From: a bacterium
GTDB lineage: Bacteria > JAHJDO01
Length of the DNA stretch: 64,000 bases
Direction of reading: 5' to 3'
NCBI GenBank assembly: GCA_030652805.1
Contig: JAUSPT010000032.1
Coordinates: 1 to 64,000, forward strand
This document shows, piece by piece, positions 1 to 9,943 of the stretch. Below the pieces are notes generated by a model. That model saw only the letters and a program-made list of their open reading frames with translations. It had not been told where the DNA came from and made no database searches. Both the position numbers and the translations under genes were made by a program. How positions within the stretch are numbered: the first letter of the stretch is position 1; the number at the start of each line of letters is the position of its first letter.

Positions 1-2
1 CA

Positions 3-149
3 GCTGTAACAAATTGGCTGATTGAGTACAATTTTAATCGCCCTCATCAAGCGCTTGATTATTTAACACCCATGAGATATATTGAGAATCACAATGAGAA
101 TCTTAAACAAAAAGTGTTACCTATGTGCCCAGCCAGCACAAGAACTTGA
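3..149 (+). CDS. Transposase (integrase-core), C-terminal fragment cut by window edge
   Basis: An open frame enters from the left edge and stops at 147-149. The readable part has the layout that ends DDE integrase-core (rve) transposases of the IS3/IS481 type: WLIEYNFNRPHQAL followed by YLTPM, where the shared family motif is YN..RPH.aL...TP. About 48 residues are visible, so family, completeness and catalytic residues cannot be judged. The following gene is on the same strand. A TTGACA hexamer (146-151) overlaps the stop codon, but no well-spaced -10 box follows. Confidence 0.7.
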   Translation, partial: AVTNWLIEYNFNRPHQALDYLTPMRYIENHNENLKQKVLPMCPASTRT

Positions 150-232
150 CACATTAAATTAAACTATGATAGATTGCTTGTAAATTTGAAGCTTTTTAAA
201 GTTTTTAAAAAAATCAAATGTTGGAGGGGAAT

Positions 233-1015
233 ATGGGCAAATTGATGAAGACTGGTGTTGTTCTGCTTTTAATAGTGTCTCTCTTATTTGCAGTTGCTAC
301 TATGATTATAATAGGACGAAACCAGGACCAAAAAAGACAAATTGCAAATCTCACTGATGATCTAAATAAAACAAAAGAAGCTAAGGCAAAGGTAGAGGAA
401 AACCTGAAAAACATGACTGCAACAAAAATTTCTCTCGAAAAACAGTTAGCACAAACACAGATAGAACGCGATAGATACAAAACAGCTCTAACATCAGAAA
501 AACAAAAAACAGCCCAATTAACAGATGATATAAAAAAAGAAATTCAAATAAAGGATAACTATAAGACTCAGTTAGACAAAGCTGATTCACAAATTAGTTC
601 TCTCATATCCCAGAAAGAAAATCTTAATAAAGAGTTAGAAAAAGAATCAGCAAAAAGGATAGCTATTGAAGTGCGTATTGCTAGGCTTCTTGGCAAGGAA
701 ATTTCTGAAAAGAAAGTACCTGGGGAGAAACAAGAAAGAAAAGATGTGCCTGTGTTTAATGAAAATATGATAGGAAAGATCCTGAAAATTGATAGAAAAA
801 CAGGAATAATTGCTATAGACTTTGAGCGTGACATAAGTAGACACACAGGCAAGAAACTTGTTGTCCTTCGCAATGATAGTCTCATAGACAAGATTACAAT
901 CAAGGGAATATATAATACAATAATGGTTTCCAAAATAGATGCATTCGATAATATAAGAAAGATAAAAGATGGCGACACAGTCCAACTTTTGAATCGAGAT
1001 CCTACAGAAGAGTAG
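233..1015 (+). CDS. Membrane-anchored coiled-coil protein, unknown function
   Basis: I do not recognise this 260-residue protein. Residues about 7-27 form one hydrophobic segment (uncleaved signal anchor). About residues 30-150 are a long Lys/Glu/Gln-rich coiled coil. After a charged linker, the last 80 residues look like a small beta-rich domain with alternating hydrophobics (IGKILKIDRKTGIIAIDF). An upstream ATG at 218 is in frame, but GGAGGGG at 222-228 sits 4 nt before the ATG at 233, so 233 is chosen. The next gene also encodes an anchored protein 20 nt downstream, so the two may work together. A cell-envelope or scaffold role is a guess. Confidence 0.6.
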   Translation: MGKLMKTGVVLLLIVSLLFAVATMIIIGRNQDQKRQIANLTDDLNKTKEAKAKVEENLKNMTATKISLEKQLAQTQIERDRYKTALTSEKQKTAQLTDDIKKEIQIKDNYKTQLDKADSQISSLISQKENLNKELEKESAKRIAIEVRIARLLGKEISEKKVPGEKQERKDVPVFNENMIGKILKIDRKTGIIAIDFERDISRHTGKKLVVLRNDSLIDKITIKGIYNTIMVSKIDAFDNIRKIKDGDTVQLLNRDPTEE

Positions 1016-1035
1016 CTAAAAGGAGAACAAAAATA

Positions 1036-1470
1036 ATGGAAGATAAGAAAGCAAAACCAATCATGGAAGATAAAAGTATTCAGAAGGGACCTGAGCTAAC
1101 ACAGAGTTCCGGTATAAATATTGAGCCTCCTAAACAAGAAAGTGTTCAAGTCCAAACAAGCAATAAAGTGAGTCAAGCGTTAGTTAGGGACGGTGGATCT
1201 ACTAATGTAATAAAACCTCCAGAAACTACACAAGACATTAATATAAAAAGAAGCGAGAAAGAAGAAAAGCCTGAATTTCTAAAACATCCTCCTAAAAAGT
1301 TGGATAAAAAAGAGAAATCAAAATTTATAGGAACCGTTGTAATACTTTCTCTTATTATATCGACATGTTCTATTATATTGCTTTTGTTCTGCATAAAGGA
1401 CACTGCAATACCACAGTTTATTCAACCAGCGATTGATTACTTATACAAAATTGCACAAAACTACCTGTGA
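1036..1470 (+). CDS. Hypothetical single-pass membrane protein
   Basis: This 144-residue protein has a long polar N-terminal half rich in Lys, Glu, Pro, Gln and Ser and probably disordered. One strong transmembrane segment lies near residues 98-120 (VVILSLIISTCSIILLLF). A short C-terminal tail follows. There is no signal peptide, so the disordered part would be cytoplasmic if the positive-inside rule holds. An AAAAGGAG site precedes the ATG by about 10 nt. It lies between the coiled-coil anchor gene and ktrB on the same strand, probably one transcript. No family recognised. Confidence 0.55.
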   Translation: MEDKKAKPIMEDKSIQKGPELTQSSGINIEPPKQESVQVQTSNKVSQALVRDGGSTNVIKPPETTQDINIKRSEKEEKPEFLKHPPKKLDKKEKSKFIGTVVILSLIISTCSIILLLFCIKDTAIPQFIQPAIDYLYKIAQNYL

Positions 1471-1482
1471 AATTAACCAACA

Positions 1483-2844
1483 GTGGTTAAAGAAAATCTC
1501 TTTAAAGCTATAGCCAAACTTGGTCTAAAACCCGTACAAATAGTTGCTTTAAGCTTTATCACAATCATTGCCATGGGAACGCTTTTATTACTGCTGCCCC
1601 AATCCAGGAAGCCAGGCATAGACCTCAGTATTATGAACACTTTGTTTACGGCTGCCTCAGCAACGTGTGTTACAGGACTTACTGTGGTTAATATATCAAA
1701 CACTTTTACACTTTTTGGACAACTCATTATTCTCGCTCTTATTCAAATCGGTGGACTTGGCCTTATGACTATGGTTGGTTTCTTTTCTATTATTCTGAGA
1801 AATATGAGTCTAAATGAAAGCTTAGTTATGCGAGATGCTCTCAATTATGAAACTCTTGACAAAATAGGTCATATGCTCGTATCCATTCTCCTTATCACAT
1901 TCACAATAGAGATTATAGGGTCAATATCTCTATATCTATTTTGGATAGGGGATTTTATAAGCATAAAAAAAACTATTTATTTCTCTGTATTTCATGCAGT
2001 TTCTGCATTTTGCAATGCTGGATTCTCACTGTTCCAGAATAGCTTCGCAAATTATAGTAAGTCCAGTGCTTTTAATCTTATAATTACCTCTTTAATTATA
2101 CTAGGCGGACTCGGTTTTATAGTAATTACTGATATCATTAAAGTTATTAACCTTAAATTGAGAAAAAAACCAGCCAGATTAAAAGTTCATACAAAATTAG
2201 TTCTAATTACCAGTATTATCTTAATAATTAGTGGCACACTTATTCTCTTCTTAATTGAAAACAGGAATTTGTTATGTTCATATTCAATTAAGGAGAAGTT
2301 GATGATATCCTATTTCCAATCTATAACAGCAAGAACTGCAGGATTTAACACCATAAATATTTGTGGATTAGCGAATGCGTCTTGTCTTATACTCATGATT
2401 CTTATGTTCATAGGGGCTTCTCCATGCTCTACAGGAGGTGGAATTAAAACAAGCACACTTGGAATCGCAGTAGTAAGTTTGCGATCATTTATTCAAGGGC
2501 AACAAAGGGTAGAGATATTTGGGAGAAGTCTACCCAGGCATTCTTTAAACAAAGTATTCGGAATTATCTTTGTTTCTGCTATATTTATTACGACATGTAT
2601 TGTAATATTACTACTTACAGAAAGAGCAAGTTTTATGGACATCTTGTTTGAGGAAATATCTGCTTTCGGCACAGTAGGTCTTTCAAGGGGAATAACGCCT
2701 AACTTAACTACATCAGGCAAATTAGTAATTATAATCACAATGCTTACTGGTAGGATTGGTCCTCTGGCTATGGCTCTGGCGCTTACAGGAAAGAGAAGAA
2801 AGGCTATATATGCATACCCAGAGGAAGAAGTAATTATTGGATAA
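1483..2844 (+). CDS. ktrB: Potassium uptake channel subunit KtrB (TrkH family)
   Basis: This is the translocating subunit of a Trk/Ktr potassium uptake system, 453 residues in the inner membrane. The four pore loops expected of the family can be read in order: TCVTGL, FCNAGF, ARTAGFNT and AFGTVGLS, each with the filter glycine. The N-terminus (LKPVQIVALSFI then GTLLLLLPQSR) matches the family start, which supports the GTG at 1483 although no strong ribosome site precedes it. The gating partner KtrA follows 15 nt downstream, and the shorter length favours KtrB over TrkH/TrkG. Energy coupling (Na+ or H+) cannot be read from sequence. Confidence 0.93.
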   Translation: MVKENLFKAIAKLGLKPVQIVALSFITIIAMGTLLLLLPQSRKPGIDLSIMNTLFTAASATCVTGLTVVNISNTFTLFGQLIILALIQIGGLGLMTMVGFFSIILRNMSLNESLVMRDALNYETLDKIGHMLVSILLITFTIEIIGSISLYLFWIGDFISIKKTIYFSVFHAVSAFCNAGFSLFQNSFANYSKSSAFNLIITSLIILGGLGFIVITDIIKVINLKLRKKPARLKVHTKLVLITSIILIISGTLILFLIENRNLLCSYSIKEKLMISYFQSITARTAGFNTINICGLANASCLILMILMFIGASPCSTGGGIKTSTLGIAVVSLRSFIQGQQRVEIFGRSLPRHSLNKVFGIIFVSAIFITTCIVILLLTERASFMDILFEEISAFGTVGLSRGITPNLTTSGKLVIIITMLTGRIGPLAMALALTGKRRKAIYAYPEEEVIIG

Positions 2845-2859
2845 TTAGAGGAGAAAACA

Positions 2860-3531
2860 ATGAAAAAATTCGCAGTAATAGGACTTGGGATGTTTGGCTA
2901 TAGAGTTGCCGTTACACTTGCTGAGGGGAATGCAGAGGTGATTGCTGTTGATAAAGATCCTAGAAAGATAGAAGCTATAAAGGATAAAGTGACATTAGCT
3001 GTAAGAATGGATTCCTCAATTGAAGAAAACTTAGTTTCACAGGGAATAAATAGAGTTGATAGTGTATTAGTCTGTATTGGCGAAATTTTTGAGGCAAATC
3101 TACTTACAACTGTCCTATTAAAAAAGCTCGGAGTAAAGCAGATAATATCCAGAGCTGCGAACGATATACAATTCCAAATATTAAAACTGGTTGGTGCTGA
3201 TAGGATTGTCTCACCTGAAGATGACATGGGGAAAAAAATTGCACAAAATCTGCTTATGTCAAGTATCCTGGATTACATTCCTCTCACAAACGGTCACAGC
3301 CTGGTTCAAATCAAAACCCCACCAAGTTTTCTACATAAAAAATTGCGCGATCTACATCTAAGAGACCAATACAAAGTAAATGTTGTAGCAATCAAAGAGC
3401 AGGGTGTAGACCAAGATGGAAAAACTATAGAAAAAATTCACAGCGTGCCAGACCCAAATCATATTTTTGTAGAAAATGATGTGCTTGTTGTAGTAGGAAG
3501 TAACAGTGACATTGAAAAAATAGCGAAATGA
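2860..3531 (+). CDS. ktrA: Potassium channel regulatory subunit KtrA (RCK protein)
   Basis: This cytoplasmic nucleotide-binding subunit of 223 residues gates KtrB. It opens with a Rossmann RCK_N domain, glycine motif GLGMFG at residues 8-13 and the acidic ribose-binding position in VIAVDKD. About residues 135-223 form the RCK_C (TrkA-C) domain. A single RCK_N/RCK_C pair is the KtrA arrangement; TrkA has two. GAGGAG precedes the ATG. It sits 15 nt after ktrB, so the two form a complete K+ uptake module. Family members bind ATP/ADP; that is known of the family, not seen here. Confidence 0.93.
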   Translation: MKKFAVIGLGMFGYRVAVTLAEGNAEVIAVDKDPRKIEAIKDKVTLAVRMDSSIEENLVSQGINRVDSVLVCIGEIFEANLLTTVLLKKLGVKQIISRAANDIQFQILKLVGADRIVSPEDDMGKKIAQNLLMSSILDYIPLTNGHSLVQIKTPPSFLHKKLRDLHLRDQYKVNVVAIKEQGVDQDGKTIEKIHSVPDPNHIFVENDVLVVVGSNSDIEKIAK

Positions 3532-3544
3532 GGAGCCTTTAATT

Positions 3545-4111
3545 GTGAGAGTAAATCATAAAAAAATTATTGAAGCAGTAAAAGCGATCCTTGAGGCTGT
3601 TGGAGAAAATCCAAAAAGAAAAGGACTCATTAGAACACCACAACGTATTGCAGAAATGTATGAAGAAATATTTGCAGGACTGCGTAAAGACCCCAAAAAA
3701 GAATTAAAAGTCTCTATTCAAGAAGACCATGATGAGATTGTTCTTGTGAAAGATATCTACTTTGCTTCAATGTGCGAACATCATTTTCTCCCCTTCACAG
3801 GTAAAGCTCACGTTGCATATATTCCAAAAGGTAACAGAGTTATAGGCCTCAATACATTAGTCCATGCTGTTGATCTGTTTGCCAAGAAGCCTCAACTACA
3901 GGAAAGATTAACCACAAACATTGCTGATGCACTCATGGAAATATTGAAGCCTCAAGGCGTTATTGTTCTAATAGAAGCAGAGCATTTATGCATGACAATG
4001 AGAGGTGTTAAAAAACATGGTGCAATCGCAGTCACTTCTGCTGTGAGAGGAATATTTAGGAAAAACAGTAAAACACGCGCAGAAGCTCTAAGTCTTATTA
4101 AAAGTAACTGA
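3545..4111 (+). CDS. folE: GTP cyclohydrolase I
   Basis: FolE converts GTP to 7,8-dihydroneopterin triphosphate, the first step of tetrahydrofolate synthesis and also an entry to queuosine precursors. The 188 residues match the usual length. Zinc ligands are visible: Cys77 and His80 in MCEHHFLPF, and Cys149 in EHLCMTMRG. The active-site stretch [24 protein letters not shown] is partly conserved as VIGL.....V..FA..PQ.QERL. The start is GTG at 3545, with GAGGAG about 9 nt upstream. It lies 13 nt after ktrA and 2 nt before the nagA-like gene. No other folate gene is nearby. Confidence 0.95.
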   Translation: MRVNHKKIIEAVKAILEAVGENPKRKGLIRTPQRIAEMYEEIFAGLRKDPKKELKVSIQEDHDEIVLVKDIYFASMCEHHFLPFTGKAHVAYIPKGNRVIGLNTLVHAVDLFAKKPQLQERLTTNIADALMEILKPQGVIVLIEAEHLCMTMRGVKKHGAIAVTSAVRGIFRKNSKTRAEALSLIKSN

Positions 4112-4113
4112 AT

Positions 4114-5400
4114 ATGATAAAAATAAAAAATGGAAGTGCAATTCTTAAAAACCGAATAGAAAAGGCTGATTTATATATACAAGATGGCAAGATATATTTT
4201 GAATCCCAAAATCAGTCTCCTGATAGGATAATCGATGCTGAAGGAAAATATATATTCCCGGGTTTCTTTGATATCCATTTTCACGGCTGTAATCTGTTTG
4301 ATTTTACATTAGGCAAATACAATCCTGAAACAAGATCATTCGATGACTCTGAGAAAGCTTTTTCCGAAGGCATTGCTATGCTTGCAATGGAAAAGGCAAA
4401 GCAAGGAGTAACTTACGCATTTCCTACAACAGCTGCAGCTCCGATAAAAAATTTACAAACCTGCTTTGCATACCTAAAAAAATTCATGGAGAGCAAAAGC
4501 AATGGATTGCATGGAGCTTTTTTGTATGGAGCTTTTCTTGAAGGCACCTTTATAAGCTCTGATTTTTTAGGCGCTCAGTCCCCTACTTATGTGTTTAAAC
4601 CAAATAAAAAAATATTTAACCAAATAAATGAATCAGGCGCAATTAAATTGGCAAACATTGTATCTGAATATGGAGAAGATTCTATTAATCTTATAAAACA
4701 CCTTGTAAACAACAACATTGTTGTTGGGACAGGTCATACAAGAGCGACTTGCTTCCAGATTGAAGAAGCTATAAAAGCAGGATTGAAATACTTTGTACAC
4801 TTTATGAATGGACCTACAAACACTTCCTATAAACCGTTTAATGGAGGAGGAGCAGCCGAAGCCGTTCTGAAAAATGATGAAATTTATGCAGAACTTATTT
4901 TGGATGGCTATCATGTTAGCCCGGCCTATATTAGAGACGCAATAAGCAGAAAAACTGATACAAAAATTATTGCTGTAACAGACTCTATGTTTCTGACCGG
5001 TAAAAACAAAGTTAAAGAATTTGAATTTTTTGGAGTTAAAGGCACAGTGAGTGATAATAGAGATTACTTGGCTGTTAAGGGAAAAGAAAATACTCTTTTC
5101 GGAAGTGTACTCACAACAGATAAGGCATTCTCTAATTTATTGTCATGGCTAACACGAAAAATGGAAGGGATATGGATAAGAAGACACCCTGCATTAGACC
5201 TTGAAAGAGCTCTCGTATCTATGGCTAAAATCTTTTCTACAAATAACTGCAATATGCTTGGGCTAGATTCCAGAGGTGTTATTGAGAAGAACAAACAGGC
5301 AGATTTGACTATTGGATCTATTTCCGGAGAACAAGGAGATTATATCTTCAAAGTAGAACACACATTAGTAAACGGAAGAATTGTTTTTTCAACTGATTAA
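4114..5400 (+). CDS. nagA: N-acetylglucosamine-6-phosphate deacetylase-like amidohydrolase
   Basis: This amidohydrolase-fold protein of 428 residues most resembles NagA, which deacetylates GlcNAc-6-P to glucosamine-6-P. Visible landmarks in order: metal-binding HFH at 55-57 (DIHFHG), FLEGTF with Glu143, [22 protein letters not shown], and TDSM holding the catalytic Asp. Several are off-consensus: NagA usually has HLEGPF and HLFNAM. The substrate may therefore differ. No nagB, glmS or PTS gene is in the window. It converges on hisI, and the two stop codons overlap by 4 nt. Confidence 0.75.
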   Translation: MIKIKNGSAILKNRIEKADLYIQDGKIYFESQNQSPDRIIDAEGKYIFPGFFDIHFHGCNLFDFTLGKYNPETRSFDDSEKAFSEGIAMLAMEKAKQGVTYAFPTTAAAPIKNLQTCFAYLKKFMESKSNGLHGAFLYGAFLEGTFISSDFLGAQSPTYVFKPNKKIFNQINESGAIKLANIVSEYGEDSINLIKHLVNNNIVVGTGHTRATCFQIEEAIKAGLKYFVHFMNGPTNTSYKPFNGGGAAEAVLKNDEIYAELILDGYHVSPAYIRDAISRKTDTKIIAVTDSMFLTGKNKVKEFEFFGVKGTVSDNRDYLAVKGKENTLFGSVLTTDKAFSNLLSWLTRKMEGIWIRRHPALDLERALVSMAKIFSTNNCNMLGLDSRGVIEKNKQADLTIGSISGEQGDYIFKVEHTLVNGRIVFSTD

Positions 5401-5801
5401 GTTTTCTTATAGATTTTTTCTGGCTCAAAGAGCTCCTTTTCTACAACTGTAAAACCATCTTTATCATACTTTCTATAAAAACATGTTCTGTAGCCCGTAT
5501 GACATGCTCCACCTATCTGCTCAACCTTTATAAGAAGCGTGTCATTATCACAGTCTATAAGGATATCTTTTACTTTCTGAATATGTCCTGAAGTCTCCCC
5601 TTTTATCCACAACTTCTCTCTTGACCTGCTCCAGAAACATGTTCTTCTTGTTTTAAGTGTTGTTTCCAGAGACTCTTTATTCATATATCCCATCATTAAA
5701 ACCTTTGAGGTCTTAAAATCCTGAACTATTGCAGGAATCAATCCTTTTTTATCAAACTTCACTTGCTCTGCAAGCTTCTTTAAAATCAAATCTCTTTTCA
5801 T
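5397..5801 (-). CDS. hisI: Phosphoribosyl-AMP cyclohydrolase
   Basis: HisI opens the adenine ring of phosphoribosyl-AMP in histidine biosynthesis. The family signatures are clear: [40 protein letters not shown] and the Cys-rich [15 protein letters not shown] that supplies zinc ligands. A TTG at 5816 could add five residues, but GGGAAGG lies 6 nt before the ATG at 5801, so that start is used (134 residues). There is no HisE domain. The gene overlaps the end of hisA by about 50 nt, a tight translational arrangement in the hisB-hisA-hisI run. Confidence 0.93.
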   Translation of the reverse strand: MKRDLILKKLAEQVKFDKKGLIPAIVQDFKTSKVLMMGYMNKESLETTLKTRRTCFWSRSREKLWIKGETSGHIQKVKDILIDCDNDTLLIKVEQIGGACHTGYRTCFYRKYDKDGFTVVEKELFEPEKIYKKT

Positions 5802-6471
5802 ATAGCGCCTTCCCAACTATTACTCCCATCAAGTCTTTTATTGAAGCTAATTTTTTAATATCATCTAGGCAAGAAATTCCTCCAGATGCTATAACTTTTA
5901 CTGTTTTTCTATTAATCAGGTGTCCGAATTTTTCTAAATTAGGACCTGTTAACATACCGTCTCTACTTATGTCTGTATAAATAACTGTTTTAATTCCTAT
6001 ATCTTCAACTTTTTCAATTATATCTTCAACTGTAAATTCTGATGCCTTCTGCCACCCTTGAACTGCAACCTTATCGTCCTTTGCATCTATGCTAACAATT
6101 ATTCTTTCGCCAAATTCAGAGTAAACTTGTTTTAAAAAATCAGAAGAAGCACATGCTTGAGTTCCAATAATTACCCATCTTACTCCATTTTTTAGCAATG
6201 TATCTATAGTAGAAATATCCCTTATCCCTCCTCCTACTTCGACAGGGATTTCCAATGCTTTACATATAGAAGTAATTATATCCGGATTTTTAATGCTGCC
6301 TGTTTTTGCTCCTTCCAAATCAACAATATGGATTCTCTCTGCCCCTTCTTTTTCCCACTTGAGAGCATATTCCAGAGGACTATTTCCATAAATCTTTAAA
6401 TCGCTGAAACTCCCCTGCTTTAGTCGAACTACTTTCCCTTGATATATATCTATAGCAGGAATTACAATCAT
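5752..6471 (-). CDS. hisA: ProFAR isomerase (HisA)
   Basis: HisA is a TIM-barrel isomerase that opens the ribosyl ring of ProFAR to PRFAR in histidine synthesis. The 239 residues match the family. N-terminal [17 protein letters not shown] carries the catalytic Asp8. The second phosphate-binding half shows [10 protein letters not shown] with the paired Asp and ASGGIS near the C-terminus. VEVGGGIR marks the first phosphate site. The ATG overlaps the hisB stop. HisF and HisH, which take PRFAR further, are not in this window. Confidence 0.95.
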   Translation of the reverse strand: MIVIPAIDIYQGKVVRLKQGSFSDLKIYGNSPLEYALKWEKEGAERIHIVDLEGAKTGSIKNPDIITSICKALEIPVEVGGGIRDISTIDTLLKNGVRWVIIGTQACASSDFLKQVYSEFGERIIVSIDAKDDKVAVQGWQKASEFTVEDIIEKVEDIGIKTVIYTDISRDGMLTGPNLEKFGHLINRKTVKVIASGGISCLDDIKKLASIKDLMGVIVGKALYEKRFDFKEACRASEV

Positions 6472-7058
6472 TAAAGAATGCCTTTTGTAGATGGAATAGC
6501 TCTCTGTCTTGCATCTATTGCTGTCGCCTCATCCAGTGCTTTTCCCAGTGCCTTAAAAATAGATTCATATATGTGATGAGTGTTCTTCCCGTATATAAGA
6601 TTTACATGTAGTGTAATCAAAGCAGTATTTACAAATGCGCGCATAAACTCCTCTACAAGCTGAACCTCAAACCTTTTTATCCTTTTTGCCGGTGCGTTCA
6701 CATTGAAAACAAAAAAAGCTCTGCCGCTAATATCAACACTAACTTCTCCAAGTGCTTCATCCATTGGAAGTCTTGCATATCCAAAGCGTTTCACGCCCCT
6801 CTTGTCTCCAAGAGCCTTTCTGAGCGCCTCACCAAGACATATTCCTATGTCTTCAACTGTATGGTGATCATCTACTTCAATATCCCCACATGCCTTTATA
6901 TTCAAATCAAACAAACCGTGCTTTGTCATTAATGTAAGCATATGATCGAAAAAAGGGATCTTCGTTCTTATATTTGCATTTCCTTTACCGTCTAGAACAA
7001 GTTTTAGATCAATATTGGTCTCTTTTGTATCACGTTTTACAATTCCTGTTCTTTTCAT
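6471..7058 (-). CDS. hisB: Imidazoleglycerol-phosphate dehydratase
   Basis: HisB dehydrates imidazoleglycerol phosphate in the histidine pathway, using a di-manganese site. Metal-binding signatures are readable: FFDHML, DDHHTVEDIGI, and THHIYESIFKALGKAL near the C-terminus. A GTG at 7082 would add eight residues, but GGAGAAG lies 4 nt before the ATG at 7058, and MKRTGIVKRDTKET is the usual family beginning, giving 195 residues. It lacks the phosphatase domain of the bifunctional enterobacterial HisB. It is the first gene of hisB-hisA-hisI, 35 nt after lysC. Confidence 0.95.
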   Translation of the reverse strand: MKRTGIVKRDTKETNIDLKLVLDGKGNANIRTKIPFFDHMLTLMTKHGLFDLNIKACGDIEVDDHHTVEDIGICLGEALRKALGDKRGVKRFGYARLPMDEALGEVSVDISGRAFFVFNVNAPAKRIKRFEVQLVEEFMRAFVNTALITLHVNLIYGKNTHHIYESIFKALGKALDEATAIDARQRAIPSTKGIL

Positions 7059-7093
7059 CTTCTTCTCCATATTTTTATCCACTACAGCAAGAT

Positions 7094-8317
7094 TTACCTT
7101 GTCTTATCCAATTCAAACGCTTTATGAAGGACTCGTGCGGCTTTTTTGCCTTCTTTCTTATCCACCAAACATGAAATCTTTATTTCAGACGTGCTTATTG
7201 TTCTGATATTTATTTTATTTTTACCAAGTATTTGAAACATCTTTGCAGCAACACCTGCATGGGTTCTCATACCAATACCTACTATTGAAATCTTAGCTAT
7301 ATTTTTATCACATTCTATTTTCTTAGGATTAACAGTGCTTTTTAATTTATCAGTAACATCAAGTGTTCTCTTTATATCTTCTTTTGCAACAGTAAAAGAT
7401 ATGTCGGCCACTCCTTTTGCGCTTATATTCTGAATAATCATATCTACGTTTATATTTTCATCTGCTATATTATTGAAAATTGTTCCTGCAATTCCAGGCT
7501 TATCTGGAATACCAATAATTGATATCTTTGCCTCATCCTCGTTTAATATAACACTTCTAACTAATGCCTCTTCCATTTTTCCCCTCTCTTTTGATACAAC
7601 CACTGTACCTGTTTTGTTAATAAAGCTGGATCGTATATGAAGCGGTACTTTAAATCGCTGAGCTATCTGCATTGAACGCGGCGCCATTACCTTTGCCCCA
7701 AGGCTTGCCATTTCCAGCATTTCTTCATAAGTGATGCTTTTAATCTTCTTTGCCTGTGGAATTACCCTTGGATCTGATGTAAAGACTCCTTCAACATCAG
7801 TATATACTTCGCACTCATCTGCGCCTAGAGCTGCAGCAATTGCAATAGCACTCGTATCTGAAGCTCCACGTCCCATGGTTGTTACATCATTATTAATACT
7901 TACTCCCTGAAATCCCGCAATAACTACAATCTTTCCTTTTTTAAGTTCTTCTCTTACTCTCTTTGCTCCAATCCTCAAGATTCTGGCCTTTGTATGGGAT
8001 GTGTCAGTAATTATTTCTACCTGAGACCCTGTAAAGGATATTGCATCATATCCTAAAGAGTGTATAGCCATTGTAATTAGTGCTATTGAGATTCGTTCTC
8101 CTGTAGAAAGGAGCATATCCATCTCTCGTCTTGATGGAGAATCTGTTATTTCTGCTGCCATTTTTATCAAATTGTCAGTAGTTTTCCCCATAGCAGAAAC
8201 GACTACTACCACATTATCATATCTATCTCTAGCCTTAACAATCAGTTTCGCTACATGCTTGATTCTCTCTGCATTTGCTACTGACGTTCCACCATACTTC
8301 TGCACAATAAGACTCAT
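7094..8317 (-). CDS. lysC: Aspartate kinase
   Basis: Aspartate kinase phosphorylates aspartate, the first step toward lysine, threonine and methionine. The 407 residues hold an amino-acid-kinase domain (KYGGTSV at 7-13, FQGV, GRGASDTSAIA, EVYTDVEGVFT) and two C-terminal ACT domains from about residue 265 (ISIIGIPDKPGIAGTIF and ISIVGIGMRTHAGVAAKMF). The ACT pair is the usual site of feedback inhibition by lysine or threonine. It lies 3 nt after thrC in a hom-PAP2-thrC-lysC run and 35 nt before hisB. Confidence 0.96.
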   Translation of the reverse strand: MSLIVQKYGGTSVANAERIKHVAKLIVKARDRYDNVVVVVSAMGKTTDNLIKMAAEITDSPSRREMDMLLSTGERISIALITMAIHSLGYDAISFTGSQVEIITDTSHTKARILRIGAKRVREELKKGKIVVIAGFQGVSINNDVTTMGRGASDTSAIAIAAALGADECEVYTDVEGVFTSDPRVIPQAKKIKSITYEEMLEMASLGAKVMAPRSMQIAQRFKVPLHIRSSFINKTGTVVVSKERGKMEEALVRSVILNEDEAKISIIGIPDKPGIAGTIFNNIADENINVDMIIQNISAKGVADISFTVAKEDIKRTLDVTDKLKSTVNPKKIECDKNIAKISIVGIGMRTHAGVAAKMFQILGKNKINIRTISTSEIKISCLVDKKEGKKAARVLHKAFELDKTR

Positions 8318-8320
8318 AAT

Positions 8321-9394
8321 TTATATTCCTATAATTCTTAATATACTATTTATGTTCGGTTCTACTGTTATAGGTTTCTCAACGCTTCCTATTGCGCGAT
8401 CCGGATCCTTTAAACCATGACCAGTAAGAACACAAACTGTTATCTTTTCTGAATGATTAGCTGAATTCTGCTGCTTTTTAAAATAATCATCCTTTGCCAA
8501 TTTAATTATCCCTGCCACACTTGCTGCTGAGGCTGGTTCAACAAAAACCCCATCCTCCTTTGCCAGTAATTTATAGGCTTCGAGAATCTCATCATCTGTA
8601 ACTGCATATATTAGTCCTGATGACTCATCCCTTGCTTCCTCAGCCTTTTTCCAGCTTGCCGGATTACCAATTCTTATTGCAGTTGCAATAGTCTCAGGAT
8701 TACGAACAATCTCCCCTCTTACAATGGGCGCTGCTCCCGCTGCCTGAAAGCCCAGCATTTTAGGAAGATTTCTAATTTTACCTGCTTCCTTATATTCCTT
8801 ATATCCCATCCAGTACGCAGTAATGTTTCCCGCGTTTCCGACTGGAATTGCATGAAAGTCCGGCGATCTTCCACCAAGCTGGTCACAGACTTCAAAAGCA
8901 CCCGTCTTCTGCCCTTCTATTCTATATGGATTTATGGAATTTACCAGAGTGATAGGATAATTATCTGTTATCTCCCTGACTAGTTTGAGAGCATTGTCAA
9001 AGTTCCCCTTAATGGCAATAACCTTTGCGCCATGGATAAGCGCCTGAGCAAGCTTGCCCATTGCAATTGCACCTTCTGGAATTAATACAATGCAATTCAG
9101 CCCCGCTCTGGCAGAATATGCAGCGGCCGATGCTGAAGTATTGCCTGTTGATGCGCACATTACTGCCTCTGCGCCCTTCTCCAACGCCTTTGAAATTGCC
9201 ATTGTCATTCCACGATCTTTAAAAGAACCTGTTGGATTCGCTCCTTCAAATTTTAGAAATACTCTTGTTCCTGTTATATTTGAAAGCTTCTCAGAAAAAA
9301 TTAAAGGAGTATTACCTTCATTTAACGTTACTATCGGAGTAGCTCGAGACACAGGAAGATATTTTCTGTATTGATTTATAACACCATTCCACAT
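8321..9394 (-). CDS. thrC: Threonine synthase
   Basis: ThrC converts O-phosphohomoserine to threonine with PLP. This 357-residue protein is the short bacterial class. The PLP lysine sits in GSFKDRG (Lys59), the phosphate-binding loop is [18 protein letters not shown], and [16 protein letters not shown] is typical. The C-terminal region has [10 protein letters not shown]. It lies between the PAP2 gene (3 nt) and lysC (3 nt). HomB-type kinase (thrB) is not in the window. Together with hom and lysC it covers most of the aspartate-to-threonine branch. Confidence 0.95.
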   Translation of the reverse strand: MWNGVINQYRKYLPVSRATPIVTLNEGNTPLIFSEKLSNITGTRVFLKFEGANPTGSFKDRGMTMAISKALEKGAEAVMCASTGNTSASAAAYSARAGLNCIVLIPEGAIAMGKLAQALIHGAKVIAIKGNFDNALKLVREITDNYPITLVNSINPYRIEGQKTGAFEVCDQLGGRSPDFHAIPVGNAGNITAYWMGYKEYKEAGKIRNLPKMLGFQAAGAAPIVRGEIVRNPETIATAIRIGNPASWKKAEEARDESSGLIYAVTDDEILEAYKLLAKEDGVFVEPASAASVAGIIKLAKDDYFKKQQNSANHSEKITVCVLTGHGLKDPDRAIGSVEKPITVEPNINSILRIIGI

Positions 9395-9397
9395 AAG

Positions 9398-9943
9398 CTA
9401 ACTCGCTTTCTTAAAATCTAATCTTTGACTTATTATTAAAATTAGTTTTGCTGATAGATAACCGATCATGCTGCCTGCAACTATATCTAATGGATAATGA
9501 ACTCCTATATAGACTCTGGAGAATGCAACCAGAAAAGCCAATAAATAAAATAATAGCCATTTTTTATAATAACCAGACAACACTGCAGCCGTTGAAAAAG
9601 CAGTCTGAGAATGGCCTGATGGAAATGAGCCTACATATAATTTTTGTCCATATATATTCATATCCATAAATTGAGACAATGGCCTGGGTCTCTGAATAAG
9701 CTCTTTCAAGATATGAACAACTATGCCTCCCAAAAAGATAGTAATTAGTGATATGACGAGTATTAATAAAGCATTTTTTCTGTCAAAGATTAATATGCTT
9801 ACTACTATAAGTGGGATTAGGAAAAAACCATTTCCTAGTTGCGTCAATGTGAACATTACGAATCCCATACATGAATTCCAGAGATGCTGATTAATAAATA
9901 GGAAAATTGACTGGTCTATTGATATAATGTAGTCAAGCATCAA
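9398..9943 (-). CDS. PAP2-family membrane phosphatase
   Basis: This 181-residue integral membrane protein has the PAP2 acid-phosphatase signature in full: KELIQRPRP, then PSGHSQTAF with the catalytic His, then SRVYIGVHYPLDIVAG. Five or six hydrophobic segments surround it. Family members remove phosphate from phosphatidate, undecaprenyl diphosphate or similar lipids on the periplasmic face; which one is used here cannot be told. It is wedged between hom (4-nt overlap) and thrC (3 nt), an unexpected partner for amino-acid genes. Confidence 0.88.
   Translation of the reverse strand: MMLDYIISIDQSIFLFINQHLWNSCMGFVMFTLTQLGNGFFLIPLIVVSILIFDRKNALLILVISLITIFLGGIVVHILKELIQRPRPLSQFMDMNIYGQKLYVGSFPSGHSQTAFSTAAVLSGYYKKWLLFYLLAFLVAFSRVYIGVHYPLDIVAGSMIGYLSAKLILIISQRLDFKKAS

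Noticed and set aside
146-174. TTGACA hexamer after the transposase as a promoter
   Set aside because: The nearest -10-like sequence, TATGAT, is 13 nt away, too short a spacing; not listed as a promoter.
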